Below are positions 1 through 10,400 of a DNA stretch of 64,000 bases, piece after piece. This DNA comes from Bacteroidota bacterium (lineage in GTDB: Bacteria; Bacteroidota; Bacteroidia; B-17B0; Aurantibacillaceae). Position 1 is the stretch's first letter. Each line of letters starts with the position of its first letter. A program made the position numbers and the translations under genes. The stretch is taken from contig JACPOC010000022.1 of NCBI GenBank assembly GCA_016185125.1, forward strand, positions 62,001-126,000. Reading direction: 5' to 3'. A model generated the notes under the pieces. It had not been told where the DNA came from. It did no database searches and saw only the letters and a program-made list of their open reading frames with translations.

Positions 1-219
1 TCCGCAACTGCGTGTGCAGATATTTCCAAGGATCATAAAAGTAGCGGTTCCCGCGCCCCAGCATTCGCCCATGTTAGGGCAATTGCCACTTTCGCAGATG
101 GTGTGCAGTTTATGCTGGGCAACAATTTTACGAACTTTTGTATATTCTTCGCCAATAGGCAGTTTTACACGAAGCCAGTCTGGTTTTTTTATTCTTTCAA
201 TTTGTGGGATAAGTTCCAT
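1..219 (-). CDS. lipA: Lipoyl synthase LipA, N-terminal part (truncated by window edge)
   Basis: Reading the minus strand from an ATG at 219 gives 73 residues running off the window. They carry the LipA-specific auxiliary cluster cysteines C42-x4-C47-x5-C53 in [13 protein letters not shown], and then the first two cysteines (C68, C72) of the radical-SAM CxxxCxxC motif in NICTRSC. LipA inserts two sulfurs into protein-bound octanoyl chains to make lipoyl groups, in the cytoplasm. The start lies one base after the stop of the upstream barrel-protein gene, so the two are probably co-transcribed. The third radical-SAM cysteine and the rest of the barrel are outside the window. Identification is very secure from the motif. 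Confidence 0.95.
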   Translation of the reverse strand, partial: MELIPQIERIKKPDWLRVKLPIGEEYTKVRKIVAQHKLHTICESGNCPNMGECWGAGTATFMILGNICTRSCG

Positions 220-220
220 G

Positions 221-988
221 TTAAAACCATTTTCTTCCAAACACAAAACCAACGTGAAAGGTGATGATAATATTTTCTTTTGGGTTGCGTGCCATTATTG
301 GTAATGCACTAGGGAAATAATCTACGGAAATACCTGTTTCAATAGCTCTGATATAATCTGTATAAGGCGCGTATTCAAAACTTAAATTAAACTTCCCGCT
401 TATTCCGGGGTATATAACGGTTTCGGCCAGGCCCTTGCTAAATGCTCCTTTGCCCACTACACTGTCTTGTGTAAAATTATCAACATTAAAACGTACATCT
501 TCGTATTTACCTTGTCCTTGCCAAAAGGTGGGGCTTCTGTACACCTGAACATAATAAGGTTTTGCAAACCCAAGAATACCGCCTAAGGAATATGAGCCTC
601 TAACTTCAATGGCTTTGTTATCCGCTTTTTTAAAAATAACCTGTTGCATTCCTATGGAACCTCTTAATAAAAAAACAGAATTAATTTTGCCATACACAAA
701 ACGCTTTCGGTTGTCGGCGGTACCGGCTACTTTTACTTCTTTAGGATGTTTGAGGGTTTGAATATCGAATTCATAGTAGGAGCGTGTTTTTGCGGTAATG
801 TGTTTGCCCCGGCGATAAAGTATGCCTATGCCTCTTGTATTGGCGTATATTTTTCCGGTGGCTTCGTTCCTGTATAAAACATTTAATTCACTTCCGGGCT
901 GGTTGCTGAAAATGTTTTTCTGATCTTGCGCAAAAAAAACACAAGTGGATAAACCTGCAAAAAGGGATAAATAAATTCTTTTAAACAT
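221..988 (-). CDS. Outer membrane beta-barrel-like protein, unknown function
   Basis: A 255-residue protein with an N-terminal signal peptide (about residues 1-20, hydrophobic core [14 protein letters not shown], cleavage near AQD). The mature part alternates short hydrophobic and aromatic strands and ends in GFVFGRKWF, with a terminal Phe as in outer membrane barrels. I recognise no catalytic motif. It ends one base before lipA and is probably in the same transcript. Starting at the ATG at 988 gives a clean signal peptide. The function is unknown; a small outer membrane barrel is an inference from composition. Confidence 0.7.
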   Translation of the reverse strand: MFKRIYLSLFAGLSTCVFFAQDQKNIFSNQPGSELNVLYRNEATGKIYANTRGIGILYRRGKHITAKTRSYYEFDIQTLKHPKEVKVAGTADNRKRFVYGKINSVFLLRGSIGMQQVIFKKADNKAIEVRGSYSLGGILGFAKPYYVQVYRSPTFWQGQGKYEDVRFNVDNFTQDSVVGKGAFSKGLAETVIYPGISGKFNLSFEYAPYTDYIRAIETGISVDYFPSALPIMARNPKENIIITFHVGFVFGRKWF

Positions 989-1022
989 TATAACAAAGTT
1001 AACGATTTTCGGTGTATAATCC

Positions 1023-1030
1023 TACATTTG
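1023..1030 (+). promoter_or_regulatory. Bacteroidota -7 element (TACATTTG) for the OsmC gene
   Basis: TACATTTG matches the Bacteroidota sigma-A -7 consensus TAnnTTTG and ends 13 bases before the ATG at 1044, which puts the transcription start just ahead of the gene. I see no good TTTG -33 partner, so the call rests on the -7 box and its position. Confidence 0.45.
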
Positions 1031-1043
1031 TAAAAACAATAAT

Positions 1044-1451
1044 ATGCCAACAAGTATCGTAAAATACACCGGAGAACTAAGAACCCAAGCTCTGCATACG
1101 GCCAGTAATACTCAAATTATTACCGATGCACCTGTGGATAATCATGGAAAAGGTGAAGCGTTTTCGCCTACCGATTTATTGGCTACTTCGCTGGCAAGCT
1201 GCTTTTTAACGGTTATGGGAATAAAAGCACAAAGCGATAAAATGACGTCTATCGATGGGGCTGTGGCGGAGGTAACTAAAGTGATGTACCCAGAACCTCG
1301 CAGGGTGGGCGAAATTCAGGTAAAAGTGATATTTCCTAAAAATAATTTTTCTGAAAAAGAAAAAAAGATTTATGAAACCATAGCTTCAACTTGTCCGGTG
1401 GCAAAAAGCCTGCATCCGGATATTAAACAAGTGCTTACCTTTGTTTGGTAG
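1044..1451 (+). CDS. OsmC/Ohr-family peroxiredoxin-like protein
   Basis: A 135-residue cytoplasmic protein of typical OsmC length. The two redox cysteines are visible: C53 in SLASCFLTV on the central helix and C116 in ASTCPVAKSL. The FSPTDLLATSLASC stretch is the family signature. OsmC/Ohr proteins reduce organic hydroperoxides through a Cys-Cys cycle that usually draws on lipoyl-protein thiols. That fits the location next to lipA, although the two genes are divergent. Subfamily (OsmC, Ohr or YhfA-like) cannot be settled by eye. The TACATTTG box upstream supports the start. Confidence 0.9.
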   Translation: MPTSIVKYTGELRTQALHTASNTQIITDAPVDNHGKGEAFSPTDLLATSLASCFLTVMGIKAQSDKMTSIDGAVAEVTKVMYPEPRRVGEIQVKVIFPKNNFSEKEKKIYETIASTCPVAKSLHPDIKQVLTFVW

Positions 1452-1480
1452 CCAATAGTTAAAATATCATAATCAAATTA

Positions 1481-2728
1481 ATGTTTAGGAACATCCTACA
1501 GAGTTTATTTGCTAAAGGATTGGTTGCTGTGTTGAATTTTGCCATCCTAATTGTTTCATCGCATTATCTGGGGGTAAGTTCGCGCGGAGAAATTGCCATT
1601 CTTATTCTTAATATTTCTATCATTCAAATAGTAAATGAAATTTTTACCGGCTATACGTTGGTATATTTTATTCCCAAATTCAATCTTAAAAAAATAGTAG
1701 CGACAGGCATTATTTATACACTTATCGCTTGTTCTTTGAGTAATTCTATTTTTTATTTTTTGAATAAACATATTGCCAATTACGAGGGTTTAAGTGTTTT
1801 AATTTCGTTTATGGTAATACTCAATACGTTTAACTGTGTTATTATTCTTGGTAAAGAAAGGTTTACGCTTTATAATTTTTTAAATGTTTTGCAACCCTTG
1901 CTATTAATTTTGGGATTAGTTTTTACCACTTGCTTTAGAAAAATATACACCCTCGACGCATATATTTGGCCATTGTTGCTTTCATTTATCGCGGCTTTTA
2001 TTATTTCGTTTTATTTTGTAATTAAACTAGTATTTCAAAAGGAAGCGCATAAATCATTTACACTAAGGCCTATTTTTATGAACGGCTTGCTCTGCCAATT
2101 GGCGGTACTTATGCATATATTTTGTAATCGTTATAGTTATTATTTATTGGAAAATAAGGCGGATGTTGGATTGTATTCTTCAGCATCTTCTTTAATTGAA
2201 TCTGTTTTAATTATTTCTAATGGAATTGCACCGGTGCTTTTATCAAGGGTTGCAAATGATGGCGATAGTGAACGAAGCAGAGTCTTAACCTTAAGCTTGG
2301 CTAAAGCAAGTTTTTTATTAAGTCTATTTTGCGTTTTAATTATTGCTGTAATACCCAATGATTTTTTTGTAATCTTGTTGGGCGCCGGATTTAAAAATGC
2401 AAAAAGTATTATGATGATGTATTCGCCGGGAATTTTAATGCTGAGTTTTGCAGGGATAATAAGCCATTATTTTTCCGCAACAGGCAAATTGAAAATTATT
2501 TTATTATGTAACAGTTTGGGGTTTGTTACAGCAATGATATTGGCGCGGCTATTAATTATGAAGTATTCCTATATAGGCGCGGCAATCTCCGCTGATATTT
2601 CCTATGCGGTATTAACCATAAGCTTAGGGGTAGCTTTTTTTATGTTTAATAAACTAAAGCCCGCTAAATTATTTACAATAAGAGAAGATTACCGTAATCT
2701 GAAAAATTTATTTTTTCCGCGAGGTTGA
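1481..2728 (+). CDS. Polysaccharide/lipid flippase of the MOP superfamily (Wzx-like)
   Basis: A 415-residue integral membrane protein with about twelve hydrophobic segments, no signal-peptide cleavage site, and the FAKGLVAVLNFAILIVSSHYLG start typical of polysaccharide-biosynthesis flippases. Such proteins move undecaprenyl-linked or similar glycan precursors across the inner membrane. Hydrophilic loops are short. The ATG at 1481 is 29 bases after the OsmC stop. The 3' end overlaps the convergent L,D-transpeptidase gene by 21 bp. There is no glycan gene cluster around it, so the substrate cannot be inferred; it could serve teichoic-like, LPS or exopolysaccharide export. Confidence 0.8.
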   Translation: MFRNILQSLFAKGLVAVLNFAILIVSSHYLGVSSRGEIAILILNISIIQIVNEIFTGYTLVYFIPKFNLKKIVATGIIYTLIACSLSNSIFYFLNKHIANYEGLSVLISFMVILNTFNCVIILGKERFTLYNFLNVLQPLLLILGLVFTTCFRKIYTLDAYIWPLLLSFIAAFIISFYFVIKLVFQKEAHKSFTLRPIFMNGLLCQLAVLMHIFCNRYSYYLLENKADVGLYSSASSLIESVLIISNGIAPVLLSRVANDGDSERSRVLTLSLAKASFLLSLFCVLIIAVIPNDFFVILLGAGFKNAKSIMMMYSPGILMLSFAGIISHYFSATGKLKIILLCNSLGFVTAMILARLLIMKYSYIGAAISADISYAVLTISLGVAFFMFNKLKPAKLFTIREDYRNLKNLFFPRG

Positions 2729-4423
2729 TAAAGCATCATTTTTAGGATAAAGCATATGCATCATTTGCTCGTCTTTTCGATAAATGTCCAAATTAACTTT
2801 TAAATTTAGTTCACTATCAGCACTTGCTGTAAAATACCTTACGTAAATTGGTAACGGTTTTCTCAAGTTTATTTGCTGTTGCTGCTGGCGTGCAAAATAA
2901 GCGTTTAGGGTGTCATAAGGCAATCGTAATGTATCGTCGCGAATTAAAAAGCGAGCCAACTCTACAAAACGTTCAAGCCTTATACAGCCATGGCTTTGCC
3001 AGCGATAAAATGTTTTGAAGTATTTTTTACTGTTAGTGTCATGCAGATAAACGCCATATTTATTATTAAAATTAAATTTGCAAATCCCCAAGCTGTTTTC
3101 ATTGCCAATACGTTGCCTGAATTTAACAGGAAGATAATTTTTACTGAATTTTTTCCAGTTGAGGCTTCCGAGATTTGTTACTACTTCGCCTTTATAATTA
3201 ATTACCTCAAAATTTTTCTGATGTAAGTAATTAGTATCGCGTTTAACCATAGGAAGAATTTCCTTCCAGGCAATAGAGTAGGGTACATTCCAATAAGGGT
3301 ACACCAACATGTAATTTATTTTACTGCGCAATATGGGCGTAGGGTTTTCTGGTTTGCCAACCACCACGCGGCTATTAAGTACCAAGGTGTCAATTTTTTG
3401 TTTTTTGTCGTATTCCCAAACATTTATTTCAGCGGATGGAATATTTACAATGGCATACCGTGCAGGATATTTTTTAGGTTCCCATCTCCACCGTTCTAAA
3501 GCCATTTCCATTTGCCTGATAATTATTTCCTTGCTTAAGCTTAAGGCTTGTTTGGTATATTTTCCAAGTTTGCCATCTGGCTCAAGATTTAATTTTTTTT
3601 GAAAAGATTTAATTGCAGCCGCTAATTTTAAACTGTCGTTTACTTTTAAAGAATCGTTGTAATCCCCGGTATTTAATAAGCGCTGTTTGAGAGCCTCTTT
3701 TAATTTTAAAGTGTCTGCAACATTTTTAAACGAAATACTATCCCAATTTATATTTTCATTTTCTATTATAAAATTGGCCATTGCTTGTTTTAAAAAGTGG
3801 TAGCCGGCATGCTTGGGCTCTAATGAATCAAACGCGGTTCTTAATTTTTTATTTTCAATCCCGCGCTTTAAAATATCTACCCAATTTGAATCCAGTTTTT
3901 TTGGATTCCATTCTTTTAAAAGAGTATCGCTGTTTAAGCGGCCTCTGTTTAAATGTGCTCCAAATTTCAGACAGGCATCCGTAAAAAGAACTTCCGATTG
4001 AGCCACGGATGTAACGTTGTAGAGACTGTCCTTTTTATCAAAAAAGCTACTTACCAGTAAATTTATTTTTAATGCGTGATAATCATTGGGTATTAAGCCG
4101 TAAAACCGCGCGTTATTGATTATGTAAAGCAGAGAGTCGGCCAATGGCGACAATTTTCCTTTGTCAGAAAAAAGTAGTTGATGACCCCCGCTTATATTTT
4201 TAAAAAAACGGTAGGTTAACAATGAATCCGAGTCAATAACCAGTAAACTATCGCCTATAGATTTTGAGTAATAATCCGAAAGTAGTTTGAGTGCTTCGTC
4301 GTTTACGTTTTGAGACTTTCTAACTTCTATTTTTTTGGTTTGTATGTTATGATCCTCTTTACATGAAAGCAAAGCAAACAGGCAAACACTGGTTATTATA
4401 AAAAATTTAAAATATGGGTTCAA
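2708..4423 (-). CDS. L,D-transpeptidase lipoprotein (YcbB/LdtD-like)
   Basis: A 571-residue protein with a lipobox (LLSC, C21), a scaffold region, a peptidoglycan-binding domain at about 266-295 (FQKKLNLEPDGKLG) and a YkuD catalytic domain at about 320-500. The catalytic set is H461 (LHDTN) and SHGC480IRL. Large LdtD-type enzymes form 3-3 cross-links in peptidoglycan or attach proteins to it, in the periplasm. The only start giving the lipoprotein signal is TTG at 4423; an in-frame stop lies just upstream and no earlier ATG exists. It follows the peptide-binding lipoprotein gene by 38 bases, possibly as part of that transcript. Confidence 0.92.
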   Translation of the reverse strand: MNPYFKFFIITSVCLFALLSCKEDHNIQTKKIEVRKSQNVNDEALKLLSDYYSKSIGDSLLVIDSDSLLTYRFFKNISGGHQLLFSDKGKLSPLADSLLYIINNARFYGLIPNDYHALKINLLVSSFFDKKDSLYNVTSVAQSEVLFTDACLKFGAHLNRGRLNSDTLLKEWNPKKLDSNWVDILKRGIENKKLRTAFDSLEPKHAGYHFLKQAMANFIIENENINWDSISFKNVADTLKLKEALKQRLLNTGDYNDSLKVNDSLKLAAAIKSFQKKLNLEPDGKLGKYTKQALSLSKEIIIRQMEMALERWRWEPKKYPARYAIVNIPSAEINVWEYDKKQKIDTLVLNSRVVVGKPENPTPILRSKINYMLVYPYWNVPYSIAWKEILPMVKRDTNYLHQKNFEVINYKGEVVTNLGSLNWKKFSKNYLPVKFRQRIGNENSLGICKFNFNNKYGVYLHDTNSKKYFKTFYRWQSHGCIRLERFVELARFLIRDDTLRLPYDTLNAYFARQQQQQINLRKPLPIYVRYFTASADSELNLKVNLDIYRKDEQMMHMLYPKNDALSTSRKK

Positions 4424-4461
4424 ATTAATTTATGAAGCAAGAGATGTTGATTTTAAACTAA

Positions 4462-6117
4462 TTATTTTTTATCATTTTCTTTAACCACAGTTTTTAAATT
4501 AAGCAAATTGATAGGGTTGGCAGTTAAGCCTTTTACGTTGTGATGCACTAAGCGAATTACCTCATCATAGTACAACGGTATAATGGGCGCATCATCAATA
4601 ATTATTTGATCCATTTTTTGATACAGTATTTTTTTTACATCTTCGTTTGTTTCTCTTTGGGCTTTTTCATACGCTACATCAAATTCTTTATTTTTATAAT
4701 GAAAATAATTTACCCCCTGCGGACAAAAACTTTTGCTGTAAAATAAGCTCATAAAGTTTTCTTCGTCGGCATAATCGGCCACCCATGATTTTTTAAATAA
4801 CAGATATTCGCAGCTATTAACAGCTTGTTTTAAAACAGAGGGTTTTTCGATACTTATCTGAATTTTAATATTATTTAAAGCAAGTTGTGATTGTATGAAT
4901 TCTACTTGTTCTTTGTAATTGTCTATTGTATGAAGAGTTATTTCGGGCAGGCCTTTTCCATCCGGGAAACCGGCCTCGGCTAAAAGTTCTTTTACTTTTT
5001 CAGGGTTGTAATTGTAGCCTTTTACTTTTATGGGGTCATAACTTTTCATACCTTTTGGAATGAAGCCGGAATGTGCCGGCACGCCTACATTGCTCCGTAA
5101 ATATTTTATCAGTTTATCTCTATCAAAACCATAATTAATTGCTTTGCGAATACTTTTTAATTTAACGGGCGAATTTTTTACTGACGCAATATTGTCATCT
5201 ATTAAAATTCCAATGTAATCTGTTTTTAAAAAAGTTTGCTTTTGCAAGTAAAATTTTTTAGCGTAGGTTTCATGAAGCCTTCCCTCTTTATCTAATACTT
5301 CGTTGGTATTAAACGCGTCGGCACCGCTTAACATATCAAACTTGCCATTGAGCAATTCCATAAACGCGGTTTCGCGGTCTTTTACAAACGATATGGTTAC
5401 TGCATCCAAATAAGGCAATTTTTTTCCGTCCGCCGATTTTTCAAAATAATTTTCGTTTTTAAGCATGATGAGCTTTGTGCCTTCTTCCCACATTTTAAAG
5501 GAAAACGGCCCTGTACCCACCGGATTTCTTCTAAAATCTCCTTTATATAAATCAATGGCTTCAAAGGGAACTACACTAAAAAATTTCATGGTTAAAATAC
5601 TTAAAAAAGCACTAAATGGTTCTTTTAAATAGATTTGTAATGTAGAGTCATTAATGGCTTCAAAACCTTTATATTCTGTTTTTTCTGAGCGGTCAATGTT
5701 TGCTAATAATGTAGTGGCACTGCTTATCCTTGCATCAAATAAACGATTGAAGCTAAAAACAAAATCTTTGGCAACAACTTTTCTTCCTTTTCCATTATCA
5801 AAACAGATGCTATTGTGAAAATAAACATCGTTTCTTAAATTAAAGGTGTAGGTTAAGCCATCATCGCTGATGCTGAATTTTTTGGCTATGCAGGGAATAA
5901 CGTTTAACGCATCATCCATTTGCAGCAATCCATTGAAGAGTTGATTAACCGGCCATATATTTTCAAAACTGCTGGCCGCGGCAGGATCTAATGAAGTGAT
6001 GCCCGCCATTTCGTTATAACTAAAAACGGTGCGGTTATCTTTTTCTTTTTCGGGATTTTTACAGGCAGTAAAAAACAATAAACAAGAAATTGGAAGTAGG
6101 CCAAAATATTTACGCAT
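4462..6117 (-). CDS. Peptide/nickel-type ABC transporter substrate-binding lipoprotein (SBP_bac_5)
   Basis: The ATG at 6117 gives a clean lipoprotein signal, MRKYFGLLPISCLLFFTAC, with lipidated C19. A longer reading from TTG at 6159 adds 14 residues before this signal and is unlikely. The 551-residue product has the family-5 extracellular solute-binding fold: TFNLRNDVYFHN, NPVGTGPF and AINYGFDRDKL are typical. It would capture oligopeptides or similar ligands in the periplasm for a permease. No permease or ATPase gene is in the window, so it is an orphan subunit here. It sits between porV and the L,D-transpeptidase on the same strand, which could suggest cell-wall peptide recycling, but that is inference. 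Confidence 0.88.
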   Translation of the reverse strand: MRKYFGLLPISCLLFFTACKNPEKEKDNRTVFSYNEMAGITSLDPAAASSFENIWPVNQLFNGLLQMDDALNVIPCIAKKFSISDDGLTYTFNLRNDVYFHNSICFDNGKGRKVVAKDFVFSFNRLFDARISSATTLLANIDRSEKTEYKGFEAINDSTLQIYLKEPFSAFLSILTMKFFSVVPFEAIDLYKGDFRRNPVGTGPFSFKMWEEGTKLIMLKNENYFEKSADGKKLPYLDAVTISFVKDRETAFMELLNGKFDMLSGADAFNTNEVLDKEGRLHETYAKKFYLQKQTFLKTDYIGILIDDNIASVKNSPVKLKSIRKAINYGFDRDKLIKYLRSNVGVPAHSGFIPKGMKSYDPIKVKGYNYNPEKVKELLAEAGFPDGKGLPEITLHTIDNYKEQVEFIQSQLALNNIKIQISIEKPSVLKQAVNSCEYLLFKKSWVADYADEENFMSLFYSKSFCPQGVNYFHYKNKEFDVAYEKAQRETNEDVKKILYQKMDQIIIDDAPIIPLYYDEVIRLVHHNVKGLTANPINLLNLKTVVKENDKK

Positions 6118-6197
6118 ACACAAATATGGTAAATACGTGCACAGCAATTGCCTTAACAAAATTCAATTATGCACAAGAAGATGTGAAAAAGGGCAGC

Positions 6198-7436
6198 TTA
6201 TGGTGAAACCGTTGTTGGGTCTTTTTCTTTTTTAGCAGGATCAAAATCAAAGCTGATGGAAATTCTCCACGTTCTTTGAAGCGGATTATTAAGCAGGGTT
6301 GGAATTAAAAAAGAGCCATCGATGTTAATAATACTGTATCTTACACCCATACCTATGGTAAAAAACTGGCGTGATCCTTTTGTTTTAGGTTCGTAAAAAT
6401 ACCCGGTTCTAACCGCAAAAACATTGTTGTACCAGTATTCTAAACCCACACTGGTATTAAACTCCTGCATTTCCTCTTTAAAACCGCCCGGAGCATCTCC
6501 AAAAGACTGCAGTATGCCTTGCGCTACAGGCACATTAGGGTCTTTTCCTTTTGCAATAACCTTTTTGTTTGTAGCAGGATCTATTTCAATTTCAGCGGTT
6601 GGCTCGCCGGTAGCAGGGTTAATTTTATATTTATATATCGGCGGGGTTGGCACCAGCAGCTTATTAAAATCAAGATACATGCCAATGGTATTCACCTCAT
6701 CCATATCAAATTTAATACCGTTGCCAATGCGCATGTTCATGGGAATAAAATTGGCATCGTTTGAGTATTTAATTTTTGCTCCAATATTAGTAAAAGCCAG
6801 GCCGGCGGTATATATTGCATTTTTGTCGCCAATTTTAAATTTATCGCTTCGGTAATACGATGTAAGGTCAACCGCTACCGTGCTTGCCGCATTACCTGAA
6901 CTTCCGTTAAAATAAACACGGCTGATGCTGGAGTTGATATAACGGGTAGCAATACCAAGCGAGAAATTTTTTGTTAGTTTTTGAGCAAAACCAATATCAA
7001 AAGCAAATTCGTTGGGTTTAAAATCGCCGGTTTTTACTCCTGTAGCGTTGGTTAGCTCAATATTTCCTAAGCTAAAATAGCGTAAAGAGGCCGAAACCGC
7101 TTGGTTTTTATTAATTTTGGTATAGGCTGAGAGATAATACAAGTTAATATCAGGCACCAAAAGCCTTAACCATGGAGTAACGGTAAAGCCTACGCCAAAC
7201 TTTTTTTCCTGAAAGGCCAGTTTACTCACGTTCCAGTGGGGCGAGTTAACATCCGGGTCGGTAGCTACTCCTACATCGCCCATTCCGCCCTGTTTACTAT
7301 CCGGACTAATAAGCAAAAACGGCACCGCTGTGGTAATGGGATTAAGGGTTTGTCCGCTTAGGGCCATAGTATTGATTTGAGCAGCAAAGTTTTTTGCTAT
7401 CAGGGTTCCGGCAATAATTAATATTCTCTTTTTCAT
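6198..7436 (-). CDS. porV: T9SS outer membrane shuttle protein PorV (LptO)
   Basis: A 412-residue outer membrane barrel with signal peptide MKKRILIIAGTLIAKNFAAQ. The sequence after it (PFLLISPDSKQGGMGDVGVATDPDVNSPHWN) is the hallmark of PorV, and the C-terminal FFTIGMGVRYSIINIDGSFLIP segment also fits. PorV binds the C-terminal sorting domains of cargo as they leave the translocon and carries them to the PorU attachment complex. It follows porU by 46 bases on the same strand. ATG at 7436 is preferred over TTG at 7442. The PorU-PorV pairing makes the assignment strong. Confidence 0.93.
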   Translation of the reverse strand: MKKRILIIAGTLIAKNFAAQINTMALSGQTLNPITTAVPFLLISPDSKQGGMGDVGVATDPDVNSPHWNVSKLAFQEKKFGVGFTVTPWLRLLVPDINLYYLSAYTKINKNQAVSASLRYFSLGNIELTNATGVKTGDFKPNEFAFDIGFAQKLTKNFSLGIATRYINSSISRVYFNGSSGNAASTVAVDLTSYYRSDKFKIGDKNAIYTAGLAFTNIGAKIKYSNDANFIPMNMRIGNGIKFDMDEVNTIGMYLDFNKLLVPTPPIYKYKINPATGEPTAEIEIDPATNKKVIAKGKDPNVPVAQGILQSFGDAPGGFKEEMQEFNTSVGLEYWYNNVFAVRTGYFYEPKTKGSRQFFTIGMGVRYSIINIDGSFLIPTLLNNPLQRTWRISISFDFDPAKKEKDPTTVSP

Positions 7437-7482
7437 GAACAATTTTCTTGTGTAACTACCCCAATTAGAGGGTTTAAAGCTA

Positions 7483-10400
7483 CTAATTTAAAATTACTAA
7501 TTTTTCGGTTTTTTCTGCCTTTTTATTTTCGGTGTTTAAAATCCCCACTTTGTAAATATATACCCCACGGGCAAGTTTGTCGCCAAAGTCGTCTTTCCCG
7601 TCCCAGTCAATGCCTTCGGGCCTAAAGCCTTCGCAGGTAATATTTCTTTGCAGCGTTTTAACTATCTTACCACTAATAGTAAAAATTTGTACCGTAACTT
7701 TTAAAGGGTTGCAGGCCTGGTTATGTTCAAAGAAAAATTTTGTGCTTGAGGTAAATGGATTGGGGTAATTAAGTACGTGTTTTAAGGCTAATTCGGCACT
7801 TGAAGCCACAACAAAATCGGTATTTACAATGTTTGAATTGTTTTGAATATCCCAGGCTTTAAACGATAATCGGTGCGAGCCTTCACTTAATTCCTCAAAA
7901 GGGTATCTTACCCGGCCACTTTGATAACTGTTTAGCGCCGCTTCGTAATAATCATTTAAAATTACCGGTTTTGTGGTGTTTTGGTCCAATACCACCGAAA
8001 TATCATGGCCAATGCCGGTGCCCAGTGTATTAATGCCGCTGGAGTCAGTTAAGTTAGCATAAAGCACAGGTTTTTCGTTGGTGGTTCCTCCGCTTACAAA
8101 ATTTTTATCATTCAAAAATAATTTAACCTGCGGGCCTTCGTTATCAGGTATTACGTTTTTACCGCCGCCGCCCACTACTACTTTTTTATAAAAACCTGCG
8201 GCATCGGCCTGCCCATTGGTAGCGTAGTAAGTTATTTTACCCGGGCCGTATGCAAAACTAATATCTTTAGGAACCATAAAAGTAAAGTAAAATTCGCCGT
8301 TTTTAACTTCCGCTTTTCCTCTGTAAAGGATGTTTTTTTGAAGTTTAAACAGAAAGGGGAGGCCGGGTGAGTTGTAGTATGAATCCGATGAATTTAAAAG
8401 TCCGGTTTCATCTTTTTCCTTATCAAATACTGTAGGATAAACCAGTCCGTTAAAATTGCTAAGTTTGTTACCCGCTGTATCGGCTACAAAGCCTTTTATG
8501 GTTATTTTGGCAAGAGCCCCTAAAGTATCGGAACTGCCTGCTGAAACAACATTTGTATTGATGTGCGATGTTATAACTTTTTGCTCGGGATATACTAATT
8601 TTAATGCCGGATCGCCAATTAAATGAAAGTTAGAATAATAGAGCGACTGTGTAAGGGCGGCTTTGGTTTCGCGAATTACATCACCCAAGGCAGGTTTGCT
8701 TCCATTAGGTAGTTTTTTAAACATGTATGAAAAAAGAATATTGTTTAAGTTAAAATTGGTGGAGGAAAAGGCCACACGACAAGTGGTAAGCAGGGCAATA
8801 GCTCCGCCCCGTGGGTTAAGAAGGCAGTACTCTCCGGCAGATATTCTTCCCGGATCATCGTAGCGGGTAAATTCGCAAGTGGCGGTAATAAAAAGTGTTA
8901 AGCGGTTAAAATTATCCCATTTATTAATCATTTCAACATCTAACACTCTTTCTGCGGTAAGCCCCACCTCTCCGCCATGCCCCGTGTAATTGAATAAGAG
9001 CGTGCCTTTTTTTATGCGGCGGTTCATATCGGCTGACGCATCGGGGTAACGCTGCCCTCCCGGAGTTGAATAGCGTTGATAGGCATCTAAATATATTTTA
9101 TCTATATTAAACAAGGGGTTGTTAAATTTAACTGTATTGGTAAGGTTATCGGCTTGCGACATGTGGGTGGCTTGGTCTCCGTCATCTGCCATAAAAAGCA
9201 GCCAGTTGCGCCAATCGCCTAAACTGGTTTCATTGGTGGCGGCGCAGTTTGCAATGGCATTATCATTAATTACAAAGCCACCGTCTTTTTTGTAATAATT
9301 TTCAATTTTTGTAACCACGGCACTCATTTCGGCGGTAGTACGGCAGGTTAATCTTCCTATGCCAATATCAATAGATCCATAGCTTTCGGCATCCACTCCT
9401 TCATCAGGGTCCATCAATCCATAAAAATCGTCGGTTACCATACTTTGAAGTAATGCTACTGAATTAGCTGTTTGGTAAGTGGGGATTAAATTAGAGTTAT
9501 TGCTTAAATTCCTGCTTTTATTATAATAAGAGCCATCCCCCATTAAAATAACATATTTGGGCTGTTTGCCGCCCGATACGTTGCGAGTGTACAACATTCT
9601 TATAAAATCTCTAATGGCAGAAGCTTCGGGTTTGCCGCTTCCAAATTCATTATAAATTTGCTCGGTAGTAACAATGGCATACGTGAGGCCTTCGTTTTGC
9701 TGATGTAAAGTAGCCAGTCGCTGGGCGTAAGAGGTAAATAATGGGTGTGTAATTAGCACATAATCAGCCTGTTGAATGGAGTGAAGGTTTTGTGTATTAA
9801 CGGGCCCCACGTACACCGGAAGATAATAGTCTCCTTGAGCAATGGCAAATTCCATTACAGAATCTACGGGGGCTTTAAAATTAATTGCTCCGCTTGATGA
9901 ACTATAGGCTTGTTTTACGGGATTTAAGGGGTCTGTAACATTCCAAAGTGCTATACTGTTGTTGGAGGGATTGGAAATATTAAAATCGCACACATTGCCC
10001 GGGGCGGCTACACGCGAATCTCTGAATTGAAATTGGCCATTAACAATTAACTTTCGGCGGGCGTTAATATTTACATAATCCATCCACCCTAAACTTGAAC
10101 CGGTTTGTTTGGTAACGTTAAGTGTTATATCTGAGCCATTGGTGTTTAAGGTTTTTAAGTTGGCTACCTGAACATCGGCATAGGGAGCAAGATAATAATT
10201 AACGTTTACACCATTGGTTGCAACGGAGGAGTTAAGGCCGTTGCCGGAAATAGAAAACAGGGTGTTGGTTAAAGCGCGCCCTGCCAGCGATACCTGCGCA
10301 AAAAGAGAGTCGCCGGTAATAAAATTTCCATCTGTAAAAGGAAAATTATAGGAGGTATTAATATCGAAATATTCACCAAAAAACTGGCGGCCGCTTTTTA

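Noticed and set aside
14-304. A 96-residue plus-strand frame at the left edge
   Set aside because: It is antisense to the clear LipA N-terminus and to the start of the barrel protein gene.
6424-6855. A 143-residue plus-strand frame opposite porV
   Set aside because: It is antisense to a clear PorV sequence and lacks a family or signal.
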